Source of the DNA: [Actinomadura] parvosata subsp. kistnae
GTDB lineage: Bacteria > Actinomycetota > Actinomycetes > Streptosporangiales > Streptosporangiaceae
Assembly (NCBI RefSeq): GCF_900323885.1
Contig: NZ_OOHJ01000005.1
Span: 186,001-250,000, forward strand
DNA: 64,000 nt
Reading direction: 5' to 3'
Below the pieces are notes generated by a model. It saw only the letters and a program-made list of their open reading frames with translations, ran no database searches and was not told the DNA's origin. Positions 19,826 through 28,461 of this stretch are shown here, piece by piece (within the stretch, counting starts at the first letter, position 1; every line of letters begins with the position of its first letter). The position numbers were made by a program, and so were the translations under genes.

Positions 19826-20641
19826 TCACCGCCGGACCGGGACGATCGCCACCGGGCAGGCGGCGTGGTGCACCACGGACTGGCTGACCGAGCCCAGCAG
19901 GAGTGCCTCCAGCTCATGCCGGTGGCGGGAGCCGACGACGAGCAAGGACGCGCCGGCCGCCGCCCGCATCAGCGCCCTGCCCGGATGGCCGGTGAGCGTC
20001 TCCCGCACGACGTCGACCGCCGGGTAACGCTCCCGCCACGGGGCGAGCGCCCGCTCGGGCACCGTCTCGCCCCGGTGACCCGTCCCACCGTCGCCGACGT
20101 GGGCGAGTGTCATGGTGGTCGCCGCTCGGGCGGCGTGCGCGAAGGCGAAGGCGAGCAGTTCCCCGGTCCCGTCCTCGCCGGCGATCCCGACCAGGACGGG
20201 GCCGTGCGCCGGGGCGGGCCCGCGTACGACGACGACCGGGCAGGCGGCCTCGGCCGCGAGCCGGGCGCCCACGGACCCCAGCAGCAGCCCGCCGAGCTCG
20301 CCGAGCCCGCGGCTGCCCACGACCAGCAGCTCGGCCTGCCGCGACCGGTGCAGCAGCGCGACCGCCGGCTCGGCCTCCGGCAGGTCGGAGGTCACCTCGA
20401 CGCCGGGAGCCACCTGCCGCGCGCGCTCCAGCGCGGCGGCCAGCACCCGCTCGGCGGCGTGCAGCAGGCCGCCCTCGGCCGGCGCTCCCGGCGCGGGCCC
20501 CAGGGGCACCTTCATGAGCGGCCAGATGAAGGCGTGCACGATCAGCAGCGGCCGGCCGCGACGGCCCGCCTCGCCCGCGGCCCACTCCACGGCCCGCAGG
20601 CCCTCCTCGGAGCCGTCCACGCCCACGACCACCGCGCTCAT
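19826..20641 (-). CDS. Universal stress protein with two Usp domains
   Basis: The 271-residue protein contains two UspA domains (about 1-140 and 145-271). Each starts with a V-G-x-D-G-S or V-G-I-A-G strand and ends with the ATP-binding pattern G-S-x-G-x(9)-G-S-V: GSRGLGELGGLLLGSV in the first and GSRHRHELEALLLGSV in the second. This is the common stress-linked nucleotide-binding form of actinobacteria. ATG 20641 is preceded by AAGGGA; the GTG at 20662 overlaps that site and is rejected. It converges on LtrA with a 3-bp gap. Confidence 0.9.
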   Translation of the reverse strand: MSAVVVGVDGSEEGLRAVEWAAGEAGRRGRPLLIVHAFIWPLMKVPLGPAPGAPAEGGLLHAAERVLAAALERARQVAPGVEVTSDLPEAEPAVALLHRSRQAELLVVGSRGLGELGGLLLGSVGARLAAEAACPVVVVRGPAPAHGPVLVGIAGEDGTGELLAFAFAHAARAATTMTLAHVGDGGTGHRGETVPERALAPWRERYPAVDVVRETLTGHPGRALMRAAAGASLLVVGSRHRHELEALLLGSVSQSVVHHAACPVAIVPVRR

Positions 20642-20736
20642 CCTGTGCCGTCCCTTCGCCACTCCGGCCCCCGTCCGCCGGGAGGCACTACGAGAGACCG
20701 GACGGCGCCCGCTTTCGTGACACCGGCAGAACGGAT

Positions 20737-20835
20737 CTAGCGCGCACTCGCCCGCGCGGCCTGCTCGATCACGCGGGTGACGGTGCGGGGCGCCGTCATC
20801 AGGCCGACGTGCCCGGACTCATCATGATTCGGCTC
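20737..20835 (-). pseudogene. C-terminal remnant of an alpha/beta hydrolase
   Basis: On the minus strand, 20835 down to a TAG at 20737 reads ..HDESGHVGLMTAPRTV.. and ..RVIEQAARASAR. This matches the conserved end of actinomycete alpha/beta hydrolases, where the His of DE(S/A)GH is catalytic. No start, nucleophile elbow or other part is found upstream, where the membrane protein gene ends at 20844. It is probably the tail of a deleted gene. Confidence 0.45.
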
Positions 20836-20843
20836 ATAGCTCG

Positions 20844-21848
20844 TCAGGAGGGTCCCGGGTGGCGGTCGCGCCAGATGAGGAAGACGGCGCACGACACCAG
20901 CGCCCAGGCCGCCAGCACCAGGAACGGCATGAGCCGCTGGTGCCCGCCGAAGTACACGGCGGTGTGCTGGGCGTTGATCGAGGCGCCGGGCGGCAGCCAG
21001 CGTCCGATGGTGCCCAGGGGCGATGGCAGCAGCGGCCACGACACCGCCCCGCCCGAGGACGGGTTCCCCAGCAGCACCATCAGCCCCCAGGTCGGCACCA
21101 TCGCCCACCGCCGGACGAGCGTGTTGAACATGGTGAACACCATGCCGGAGGTGAACATGGTCAGCGCCAGGATGAACCACGACTCCAGCAGCGGCAGGTC
21201 GAGCGCGCCGAGCACCCAGTCCACGGCGGCCACGATGGACAGCCCGCCCAGCGCCGCGTACGCCGCCGTGAACGCGATCCGCTGCCACGCGGTCAGCGCC
21301 CCGGCCTGCACGCTGAGCTGCACGGCCCCGATGAACCCGATGACCACCGCCGCGAGCGTGATGTAGAACAGCGCGAGCCCGCGCGGGTCGCCCCGCTGCA
21401 GCGGCTTCATGTCCCGCACAGTGAGCCGCACCCCGACCCGCTGGGCCACCTTGGGCGCCGCCTCGCTCAGCAGTTGCGCCACGGACGCGCCGGAGGCGCC
21501 CGACACGTACAGCGTCACGTCGTCGCCGCGCACCACGATGACGCCGAAGACGCGCTGCTCCTCCACCGCCTGGGCGGCCCGTGCGAAGGTGCCCTCGAAG
21601 GAGAGGGCCAGCGAGGCGTTCAGCCTCTGCTCCAGGCCGGCGGCGAACGCCTTGCCGCGTACGGTCTGGTGGCTGACCCCCACCACCGCGACGGGGACGC
21701 GGTGCGGGGTCGGGTCGGCCATGGCGTAGGTGTAGGAGCCGGCGAAGAGCCCGGCCGCGGCCGCGAGGATCAGCACGAGCACGCTCGCGGGCAGGAACGG
21801 CGACGCCTTGAAGGCCGCCCACCAGTGGCCTGTCCGGTCGTCGTCCAT
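20844..21848 (-). CDS. ABC-2/DUF3533-like membrane protein
   Basis: The 334-residue protein has one N-terminal membrane helix (about 17-40), a ~130-residue outer domain (VPVAVVGVSHQTVRG to VTLYVSGASGASV), then about five C-terminal helices. This is the topology of the YhgE/Pip and DUF3533 branch of ABC-2 permease-like proteins. No ATPase partner gene adjoins it. ATG 21848 is used; a TTG six codons upstream is open but less likely. An export or cell-envelope role is inferred only from the family. Confidence 0.75.
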   Translation of the reverse strand: MDDDRTGHWWAAFKASPFLPASVLVLILAAAAGLFAGSYTYAMADPTPHRVPVAVVGVSHQTVRGKAFAAGLEQRLNASLALSFEGTFARAAQAVEEQRVFGVIVVRGDDVTLYVSGASGASVAQLLSEAAPKVAQRVGVRLTVRDMKPLQRGDPRGLALFYITLAAVVIGFIGAVQLSVQAGALTAWQRIAFTAAYAALGGLSIVAAVDWVLGALDLPLLESWFILALTMFTSGMVFTMFNTLVRRWAMVPTWGLMVLLGNPSSGGAVSWPLLPSPLGTIGRWLPPGASINAQHTAVYFGGHQRLMPFLVLAAWALVSCAVFLIWRDRHPGPS

Positions 21849-21924
21849 GCCTGCCACGCTAGGCAAGGGCGGGCCGTCGTCCGGCGGCTGACACGCGTCC
21901 CTGACAGAGCCTTGGTGTCGGCGC

Positions 21925-22638
21925 TCAGACCTCGCGCGGCCCTCCCGTCACCGCGGCCAGCTCGCGGCGCAGCGCGTCGTCCAGGCCGCCGCGGCTCCAG
22001 TACCAGCGGCACAGCGCCGGCGGCCGGTCGGGCGAGCGCTCGTCGACGAAGGCGAACCGGTCGGGCAGCCACAGGTGGGCGCCGGCGCCGAGCACGTTGA
22101 ACTCGGAGAAGCCGCGCGGCGGCCGGGAGGTCACGTACGCCTCCACGCTCATCCCGTGCATGGCCCGGCAGTGCGCGCGCACGGCCGGGTACAGCTCGCG
22201 CGGATAGACGAAGGGCGGCACCCGCATGTAGTCGTGCTCGACGGGCCGGCCGAGGAAGTGCTCGGTGGGGCCGGTCCACGGCCGGTGCCGGCCCAGCGCG
22301 GAGACGGGCAGGCAGACGAGGCGGATGCGGTGTCCCGCCATCAGCAGGCCGGGGTCGCACGGCCGGTCGATCATCATGTCGGCGTCCAGGTGGCAGATGA
22401 GCCGCGCGTCGGTGTAGTCGTCGGCGTGCAGCTTGGTGACCTGCTGCCCGAGGTAGTCGTCGGGGTAGTCGCGGCAGACCTCCACCCGCGCCGTCTCTCC
22501 CGCCACTCTCCGGACGGCCGGCGCCCCGCGCCTCGGCGTGATCACGACGACCTCCGCGAAGCCGCGGCACCAGTGCCGGATGCCCGCCAGGCAGAAGCTC
22601 AGCCACTCGGCGTCGCGGTGGTAGGTGCGGATGACGAT
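21925..22638 (-). CDS. DUF6492-type glycosyltransferase-like protein without a canonical start codon
   Basis: The frame encodes IVIRTYHRDAEWLSFC..., then VVVITP, a GT-A-like DAD motif in CHLDADMMID, and a C-terminal FSEFNVLGAG segment. This matches the DUF6492 family, found beside glycan genes. No ATG, GTG or TTG precedes the conserved N-terminus in frame. The first codon that fits is an ATC at 22638, preceded by AGGGG at 5 bases. The first in-frame GTG (22545) would remove the first strand and helix. The gene may use a rare start or may have lost its start. It is divergent from the pyruvyl transferase, with only 45 bp between them. Confidence 0.65.
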   Translation of the reverse strand: MVIRTYHRDAEWLSFCLAGIRHWCRGFAEVVVITPRRGAPAVRRVAGETARVEVCRDYPDDYLGQQVTKLHADDYTDARLICHLDADMMIDRPCDPGLLMAGHRIRLVCLPVSALGRHRPWTGPTEHFLGRPVEHDYMRVPPFVYPRELYPAVRAHCRAMHGMSVEAYVTSRPPRGFSEFNVLGAGAHLWLPDRFAFVDERSPDRPPALCRWYWSRGGLDDALRRELAAVTGGPREV

Positions 22639-22683
22639 GGCGGCCCCTGGCCGGCCGGGCGTGCCGGGGTTAGCCTCGGGGGC

Positions 22684-23436
22684 GTGGCCGTGCCCGCCTT
22701 CTGGTGCCGAGTGCCGAGCCGGGGCAACGTGGGTGACCGGCTCACCCCCTGGCTGATCAGGAAGATCACCGGGGTGCCCGCCCGGTGGGTCCCGCCGCAC
22801 GCCCCGGGCGTGAAGTTCTTCGTCAGCGGCAGCATCGCCGCGCTCGGCGGGCCGGGGACGGTGGTGTGGGGCGCGGGCGTCATGCGGGCGGACGACGTGC
22901 TCGACCCGCGGATGGGGTTCGCCGCCGTCCGCGGGCCGCTGACCAGGGAGGCGGCGCTCAGGGGGACGGCCTGCCCCGCCGTCTACGGCGATCCCGGGCT
23001 GCTGGTGCCCCGGTTCCACCGGCCTCGTGTCCTGCGCGGCCGGGGGCCGGGGGTGGTGCCGCACTTCGCCGACAAGGCCGCGGCCGGGCTCGGCGTGCCC
23101 GCCGGATGGTCGCTCATCGACGTGCAGCGCCCGGTCGAGGAGGTCGCCGACCGGATCGCCGCCTGCTCCCTGGTGGCGTCGTCGAGCCTGCATGGCCTCA
23201 TTCTCGGCCACGCCTACGGCGTCCCGGCGGTGTGGATCAGGTTCCGGGACCTGCCGAGCGGCGACGACAGCAAGTTCCACGACTACTTCCTGTCCGTGGG
23301 GGTGCCCGTGCCGCCGCCGTACCAGGTGGGGCGGACGGGGGCGGGGCTCGATCTGGCGCGCGTGGCCGAGTACGCCACCCTGCCGGTCACGCCGCCCGAT
23401 CTGGACCTGATGGTGGGGACATGTCCCTTCAGGTGA
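22684..23436 (+). CDS. Polysaccharide pyruvyl transferase family protein
   Basis: The ~250-residue protein has the family pattern: early GNVGDRLTPWLI, FFVSGSI, VVWGAGVM, AVRGPLTREA, YGDPGLL and late SSSLHGLILGHAYG, PAVWI. Members transfer pyruvate from PEP onto sugars of surface polysaccharides. GTG 22684 is used; a GTG at 22690 is possible. Its 3' end overlaps the AspH-like gene, so the two are co-transcribed. The context with glycosyltransferase-like and sulfotransferase genes supports glycan modification. Confidence 0.82.
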   Translation: MAVPAFWCRVPSRGNVGDRLTPWLIRKITGVPARWVPPHAPGVKFFVSGSIAALGGPGTVVWGAGVMRADDVLDPRMGFAAVRGPLTREAALRGTACPAVYGDPGLLVPRFHRPRVLRGRGPGVVPHFADKAAAGLGVPAGWSLIDVQRPVEEVADRIAACSLVASSSLHGLILGHAYGVPAVWIRFRDLPSGDDSKFHDYFLSVGVPVPPPYQVGRTGAGLDLARVAEYATLPVTPPDLDLMVGTCPFR

Positions 23437-24221
23437 TGGCCGTGCTGGGCCGGATCCGGGACGCGGACCTGCACCGGGAGGGCGGGATCCGGTGCCTGCG
23501 GCTGTTCGGGGCCTGCCGGGACGTCCTCGACGGGCTGCGCCGCGAGACGGCCCTGCTGCGGGCCCGGGCGGCGCCGTCCTGCCCGGGCGAGCCGGGCCAC
23601 GTCACCGCCTGGACCAGGCCGCGGGGACGGGTCGCGCAGTACAGCCTGCTGACCGCGTCGGGGCGCTACGACGACTTCTCCCGCGACCACGACCTGTCGT
23701 CGTTCGGCAAGCGGTTCTGGGAGGCGGACCGCTACCCGCTCCTGGCCTCTCTCGTCGGGGCGCTGCCCGACCTGGTCAACGTCCGGCTGCTCGTGCTGGC
23801 GCCGGGCGCGGCGCTGCCGCCCCACGAGGAGCACGCGCTCGTCCGGGCGGACAGCGGCACGATCGGCGTACGGGCCCGCTTCCACCTGCCGCTGGAGACC
23901 GAGCCGGCGGCGACGATCACCCTCGACGGAGCGGTGTACCACCTGGAGGCGGGCACGATCCACCTGGTGAACCACGGCTGCGTGCACGCCGCCGAGAACG
24001 CCGGCACTGCCGACCGTGTGCACCTGGTGTGGGACCAGCTCATGACGCTCGACGCGGCCACGGTGATGTTCGGGCAGGCGGCGGGCCCGCCCGGGTTCGC
24101 GCGGCTGGGGCTGGTGGAGCCGTCCCCGATCGGGCACCGGCCGGTGCGGGAGTGGGAGCGGCTGGCCCCGCCCGTCACCGAGGCCGAGGCGGCGAAGCTC
24201 GCCTTCCTGCGGCCCCAATAG
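23421..24221 (+). CDS. Aspartyl/asparaginyl beta-hydroxylase-like iron oxygenase
   Basis: The C-terminal half of this 266-residue protein has the double-stranded beta-helix core of AspH-type enzymes. It shows LPPHEEHALVRAD (first iron His near 135), VRARFHLPLE, LEAGTIHLVNHGCVHAAEN (second His near 186-190) and RVHLVWDQL. The N-terminal ~90 residues are unassigned. Such enzymes use Fe(II), O2 and 2-oxoglutarate to hydroxylate peptides or amino acids. ATG 23421 overlaps the previous gene by 16 bp; a second in-frame ATG at 23436 forms TGATG with its stop. Either start keeps the core. Confidence 0.78.
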   Translation: MSLQVMAVLGRIRDADLHREGGIRCLRLFGACRDVLDGLRRETALLRARAAPSCPGEPGHVTAWTRPRGRVAQYSLLTASGRYDDFSRDHDLSSFGKRFWEADRYPLLASLVGALPDLVNVRLLVLAPGAALPPHEEHALVRADSGTIGVRARFHLPLETEPAATITLDGAVYHLEAGTIHLVNHGCVHAAENAGTADRVHLVWDQLMTLDAATVMFGQAAGPPGFARLGLVEPSPIGHRPVREWERLAPPVTEAEAAKLAFLRPQ

Positions 24222-24239
24222 GGGGCCCAGTGGCGGGGC

Positions 24240-26177
24240 TCAGTACAGCGTCCTGCGGAACGCGGCGGGCACGTAGTGGAACAGCAGGGAGGTGTGGGCG
24301 TTGCCCGGCGGCAGCTCGGGGCGGTGGTGGGGGAGCCGGGTGCCACGGAACAGCACGCCCTGACCGGGCCGCTGGGTCAGCGCCACCGTCCCCGAAGGCA
24401 GGTCGAAGCGCAGCGGCCAGCCGCCGCCGATGCCGGGGCCCCGCTCCTCCAGCAGCACCGACAGGGTGAACTCGCACTGCTCCCTGTCCACGTGCCGCTC
24501 CAGCACCGCGCCCGAGCGGTAGGCCGAGACGTAGCTGTAGGAGGGCCGCACGGGCTCGGCCGCCACCCGGCGCACCAGGTGGACGAGCTGGTGGTGGACG
24601 AAGCGGGAGATGGGCTCGTTCTGGCGGCCGTACCGGCCGGCGACCTGGGCGTCACCGAGCTCCCAGCCGCCGCGTTCGATGAGCTGCTCGTAGTAGCGGG
24701 CCAGGCCGAGGCGCACGGCCACCGGCAGCACCTCGTCGAGCGCGCACAGCCCGTCCCCGGCGAACCTCTTGGCCGCGTCCGCGAAACCGTCCCCCTGGTC
24801 GGGCTCGACCAGCGCGCCGGCGCCCGCCAGTCGGCCGCGCAGGCGCGCGGGCAGCTCCAGCGGCGCGAGCGTGCCGGACAGCAGCGCGCGCACGGGCAGG
24901 AAGTCCGCCTCCTCCAGCCAGTACGGCCACAGGCACCCCGCCCGGTCCGCCACCCACAGGACGGGATGGCCGGGCAGGAACCGCTCGCGGAACCTGGTCC
25001 GCCCGGCCAGGGCGAGCGGGATGCTCACCCCCGTCTGGAGCGTCGCCGACGCGGCGAGCCGAGGCCGTGCGAGCTCCACCTCGGGCACGTCACGCAGCAG
25101 GGAGGCGAACAGGACGGGCCGGGCCGGTCGAGGGCGGATCATGGTGCTCTCCTGGGGCAGGCGCCGCAGCGTGGCGGCGTGGGCGTCGAGGACGGAAGGC
25201 CGGAAGCCGGGCGTGCGCCGCCACTTGCCGGCGACGGGCGGGGAGATCGCGGTCGCGGACAGCGGCAGGTCGGCGGGCGTCTCCCGGCGGGACAACCCCA
25301 GCCGCTCGGACAGGGCGCCGAGCACGGCGCCGGGGGAGCGGCGCAGGTCGGCGTAGTCCACGTCGATCCACCGCCCGTCCGGGACGAGCGGGCGCGCGTC
25401 GAGCACGGCGTCGACGGCCGCGGCCCACTGGTGGGCGGCGACGACGCCCGGCTCGGCGCCGTCGAGCCGCCGCCAGCCTTCGGGCAGCAGCAGGTGCCAG
25501 GGGCCGCGCGACCAGCCGGGCAGCTCGGGCACGTTGACGAACCGGGGGTCCCGCCAGGCGGCCACCATGCTCGCCACCGTCTCCTTGGGGTCCCTGCGCA
25601 GGAAGACGACGTCCGCGCCGGGCAGCGCGGCCAGCAGGAACGGCAGCCGCAGGCAGTTCTCCGGCGTCCGCTCGACCAGGCGGGCGCCGCCGGGCGGCAG
25701 GTCGGCGCGCAGCCCCCAGCGCACGATCCGGCCCGCGTCGCGGGCGTCGGCCGCGGTGAGCGCGTGGGAGTTGTACCCGCGGGCCGCCGGGTGCAGCTCG
25801 GGCACGCCCTCGATGACCGCCTCGCTCTCGCCGGGCAGCGCGCACACCTCGGGGTGCCCGGCCAGCGCGTCGAACAGCAGGGTGCCGCCCGACCTGGGCG
25901 GCGCCACGATGATGACCGGCCGGTCGAACGGCTCGTCCACGACGGGCCGCACGTCGGCGGCCCCGTGCCGAGCGGCGAAGGCGTGGGCGTGGCCGGCCGA
26001 GCCGAACAGGTAGCGGCGGCGCACCCCGCGCGCGTCCCCCGTCACCGCCCGGGCCAGCAGGCCCGCGACGGCGGGGAACGGCGCGTGGTGCGCCCGGCGC
26101 AGCCACGACCGGGGGCGGGGCGGCCCGTGCAGCACGACCGCCCACGCGGTGTCAGCGGTGGGGGAGGAGGCGGTCAA
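24240..26177 (-). CDS. Sulfotransferase fused to Fe(II)/2OG oxygenase
   Basis: One open frame of 645 residues holds two enzymes. Residues ~60-330 are a PAPS sulfotransferase, with the 5'-phosphosulfate loop APPRSGGT near 90 and the 3'-phosphate site VVFLRRDPKETVASM. Residues ~345-645 form an Fe(II)/2OG oxygenase with HVD near 562-564 (LERHVDREQ), a distal His near 617 (LPHHRPEL), and a final strand SLLFHYVP. TTG 26177 overlaps the stop of the upstream gene (TTGA), which suggests coupled translation. Inside the frame, the ATG at 25142 has AGGAG 6 bases upstream, so the oxygenase may also be made alone. Confidence 0.75.
   Translation of the reverse strand: MTASSPTADTAWAVVLHGPPRPRSWLRRAHHAPFPAVAGLLARAVTGDARGVRRRYLFGSAGHAHAFAARHGAADVRPVVDEPFDRPVIIVAPPRSGGTLLFDALAGHPEVCALPGESEAVIEGVPELHPAARGYNSHALTAADARDAGRIVRWGLRADLPPGGARLVERTPENCLRLPFLLAALPGADVVFLRRDPKETVASMVAAWRDPRFVNVPELPGWSRGPWHLLLPEGWRRLDGAEPGVVAAHQWAAAVDAVLDARPLVPDGRWIDVDYADLRRSPGAVLGALSERLGLSRRETPADLPLSATAISPPVAGKWRRTPGFRPSVLDAHAATLRRLPQESTMIRPRPARPVLFASLLRDVPEVELARPRLAASATLQTGVSIPLALAGRTRFRERFLPGHPVLWVADRAGCLWPYWLEEADFLPVRALLSGTLAPLELPARLRGRLAGAGALVEPDQGDGFADAAKRFAGDGLCALDEVLPVAVRLGLARYYEQLIERGGWELGDAQVAGRYGRQNEPISRFVHHQLVHLVRRVAAEPVRPSYSYVSAYRSGAVLERHVDREQCEFTLSVLLEERGPGIGGGWPLRFDLPSGTVALTQRPGQGVLFRGTRLPHHRPELPPGNAHTSLLFHYVPAAFRRTLY
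25142..25156 (-). promoter_or_regulatory. Internal ribosome binding site before the oxygenase half
   Basis: On the minus strand CAGGAG precedes an ATG (25142) with 6 bases between. The site lies exactly at the junction of the sulfotransferase and oxygenase domains, inside one open frame. Confidence 0.5.
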
Positions 26178-27532
26178 CGGCGGTGGATCCACCCCGTGAT
26201 GCTGAACCGGCTGTCGTCGAACTGCTTGCTCGGCACCCGCACCGGCAGCACCTCGTGCTCGTGCCGGGCGGGGAAGTACACGGCCAGGTTGGCCCGCGGC
26301 ATGATCGTCTGGCTCCGGTCGGTGGGCACCATCCGGCCCTCCACCACGTCCGTCTCGAACACGCGCAGCTCGCCGCCGGCGAACTTGCGCGGCTCGCGGC
26401 TGAACAGGTAGACGAAGGTCAGCTCGCGGGTGTCGCTGCCGTCGGTGTCGCGGTGCATGCGGAAGTAGTCGCCGTCGTTGCTCGCGGTGACCTGCAGCTC
26501 GATCTCGCCGAGCGGGAACGCCGGGTGCCCCAGCCGGGCCATGACCTCTTCGAGCTGCTGCTTGATCCGCTCCTTGAACAGCGACTCGAAGCGGCCGAGG
26601 TCGTCCAGGGTGCGGCCGCGGCGTACCCGCTCGTTGAAGAGGGGCGTGGGGGAGCCGGGCTCGATGATCGTGCCGGGGGTGAAGCCGTGCACGTTCTTCA
26701 GCACGTGCTCCAGGAGCTGGGCCTGCTCGTCCCTGGTGAGGAACTCGCGCAGCACCAGGGCCACCTCGCCGGCCGGGTCGATCACCTCGATGCGGCCCGT
26801 GCCGGTGGGCACGCCGCCGGGCTTGCTGTAGTGGCCGCCGCGGACCAGGCGGGTGATCTCGGCCGCGACCTCCGGCCGGTCGATCATCCAGTCGGCGCGG
26901 GAGGCGGCCTGGACGGTGTGGTGGAAGACGGCTCCCCGCGCGTACGCGGCCCGGTCGAGCGCGCCCGCCATCACGTCCACGGTGTCGGTCTCGGACAGGC
27001 CGAGCCGTTCGAGCAGGCGGCGGGCGGGCGTGCGGTAGGTGAAGTAGCGGGCGGCCTCGGTGAGGAAGACGTCCTGCGTCGCCTCGAACCCCGTCTCCCG
27101 CAGGACGTGGTCGGCCATCATCGACCCCTCGGCCACCAGGTAGTGGATCTCCGCGTTCGGGTCGGTGGAGATGAACTCCAGCGCCTCCTTGATCAGCGCC
27201 GACTGCAGGCCGATGTTGCCGAGCTCCTCGTCCACGAGGTAGATCGTGCTCAGCCCCCAGCACGCGTCGGCCACCAGATGCGTCTGCAGCAGGCCGACCA
27301 CGTTGCGCGCGCCCAGCCCCCACGGCGGCCATGGCCGGTCGCGGACGGCCGCGAACAGCTGCGAGTCCCCCTCCGACAGCAGCGGCAGCACCACCTCGTC
27401 CATGACGTGGGGCGCGCCGAGCCGCCGGAAGAAGGAGCGCAGCGCCGCCTCGGCGAGCGGGCTCAGCTCGTCGAAGATCTCGATCCTGGTGGCCGCGTTC
27501 CGGCCGGCGTAGAAGCCGTTCGTCTCGGTCAT
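26174..27532 (-). CDS. GNAT-like domain fused to prolyl-hydroxylase-type Fe(II)/2OG oxygenase
   Basis: The 452-residue protein has an N-terminal half that looks like an acetyltransferase fold (LGNIGLQSALIKEALEF, EIHYLVAEGS, LRETGFEATQ). Its C-terminal half (~250-452) is an Fe(II)/2OG oxygenase with HRDTD near 360, a late His in HEHEVLPV and Arg in RFSITGWIH. All three expected metal ligands and the 2OG-binding Arg are present. ATG 27532 starts MTETNGFY. Its stop overlaps the start of the sulfotransferase-oxygenase gene, so the two form an operon. The substrate is unknown; a peptide or amino-acid side chain is typical. Confidence 0.8.
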   Translation of the reverse strand: MTETNGFYAGRNAATRIEIFDELSPLAEAALRSFFRRLGAPHVMDEVVLPLLSEGDSQLFAAVRDRPWPPWGLGARNVVGLLQTHLVADACWGLSTIYLVDEELGNIGLQSALIKEALEFISTDPNAEIHYLVAEGSMMADHVLRETGFEATQDVFLTEAARYFTYRTPARRLLERLGLSETDTVDVMAGALDRAAYARGAVFHHTVQAASRADWMIDRPEVAAEITRLVRGGHYSKPGGVPTGTGRIEVIDPAGEVALVLREFLTRDEQAQLLEHVLKNVHGFTPGTIIEPGSPTPLFNERVRRGRTLDDLGRFESLFKERIKQQLEEVMARLGHPAFPLGEIELQVTASNDGDYFRMHRDTDGSDTRELTFVYLFSREPRKFAGGELRVFETDVVEGRMVPTDRSQTIMPRANLAVYFPARHEHEVLPVRVPSKQFDDSRFSITGWIHRR

Positions 27533-27570
27533 GGTTGACTCCCGTTCGATCGCTGGCTGGTCTGAAAGGC

Positions 27571-28461
27571 GTGAAGGTCGAGGCCACCCCCTTCCTGCGC
27601 GTCTCCGACCCGGCGGGGCGCCCGCTCCCGTGGGTGCTGGTGCGCGCGCCCGTCACCGGCCGCGCCCGGCACGCGCGGCTGGCCGCGCTCGCCCGGGACG
27701 GCCACCGGTTCGCCGGCATGACCAGCTACGCGGGCTTCCCCGGCCCCGGCTGGCGCGACGAGCGCGACTACGGGCTGCTGTGTGAGGCGTGGTTCCACTG
27801 CTTCCGCCACCCCGACCGGCATCTGCCGCCGCACGGCCCCCGCGCGCTGGTCAGCGAGTCGGACTTCACCGACCCCAGGCGCGTCGATCCCGCCCGGATC
27901 GCGGCGGCGCCGCGCGCCGACGTCGTCTGCGTGTGCGCCGCCCACCTCGCCGACCTGAAGAACTGGCCCCTGGTACGGCGCTGCCTGCCCCGCCTGCTCG
28001 CCGCCGGGCTGCGCGTGCTGGTCGTGGACCCGCCGGAGCGCGCGGCGCCGCCCGGGGCCGAGTTCACGCCCCGGCTGCCCTGGCCGCACCTGCTCGCCGC
28101 CGTCGCCGGGGCCCGCTGCCTGCTCGTGCCCGCCGTCCTGGACGCCTCCCCGCGCGTCCTGGCCGAGGCCCTCTGCCTGGACGTGCCGGTCGTGGTCAAC
28201 CGGTCGATCCTCGGCGGCTGGAAGTACGTCAACGCGTTCACCGGCGTGTTCTTCGACGGCGCGGACGACGTTGTCCAGGCGGTGACGGCGGCCTGCTCGG
28301 GGACGCGGCGGCCGCGCGCGTACTTCACCGCCCACCACGGGCCGCTGCGGGCGGGCGCCGCCGTGCTGGCCGTCCTGCGCCGCCTCCAGCCTGACCTGCC
28401 CGCCGTGTCCCATGTGCTGCTCACCGCGGACGACGGCGGCGCTCGGCCGGAGAGACGTTGA
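27571..28461 (+). CDS. GT-B type glycosyltransferase-like protein
   Basis: This 296-residue protein has a C-terminal half like GT4 enzymes: DVVCVCAAHLADLKNW, then DASPRVLAEALCLDVPVVVN, where the SPRVLAEAL/VPV motif binds the sugar nucleotide. The N-terminal acceptor half is shorter than usual. GTG 27571 is used with AAAGG just upstream; a TTG at 27535 is open but less likely. It is divergent from the oxygenase gene (38 bp) and its 3' end overlaps the convergent DUF1826 gene by 41 bp. Confidence 0.7.
   Translation: MKVEATPFLRVSDPAGRPLPWVLVRAPVTGRARHARLAALARDGHRFAGMTSYAGFPGPGWRDERDYGLLCEAWFHCFRHPDRHLPPHGPRALVSESDFTDPRRVDPARIAAAPRADVVCVCAAHLADLKNWPLVRRCLPRLLAAGLRVLVVDPPERAAPPGAEFTPRLPWPHLLAAVAGARCLLVPAVLDASPRVLAEALCLDVPVVVNRSILGGWKYVNAFTGVFFDGADDVVQAVTAACSGTRRPRAYFTAHHGPLRAGAAVLAVLRRLQPDLPAVSHVLLTADDGGARPERR

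Noticed and set aside
26178..27719. Extension of the sulfotransferase-oxygenase frame to 27719.
   Set aside because: The part above 26177 lies inside the GNAT-oxygenase gene in another frame and has no motifs. The TTG overlapping the upstream stop is a better start.
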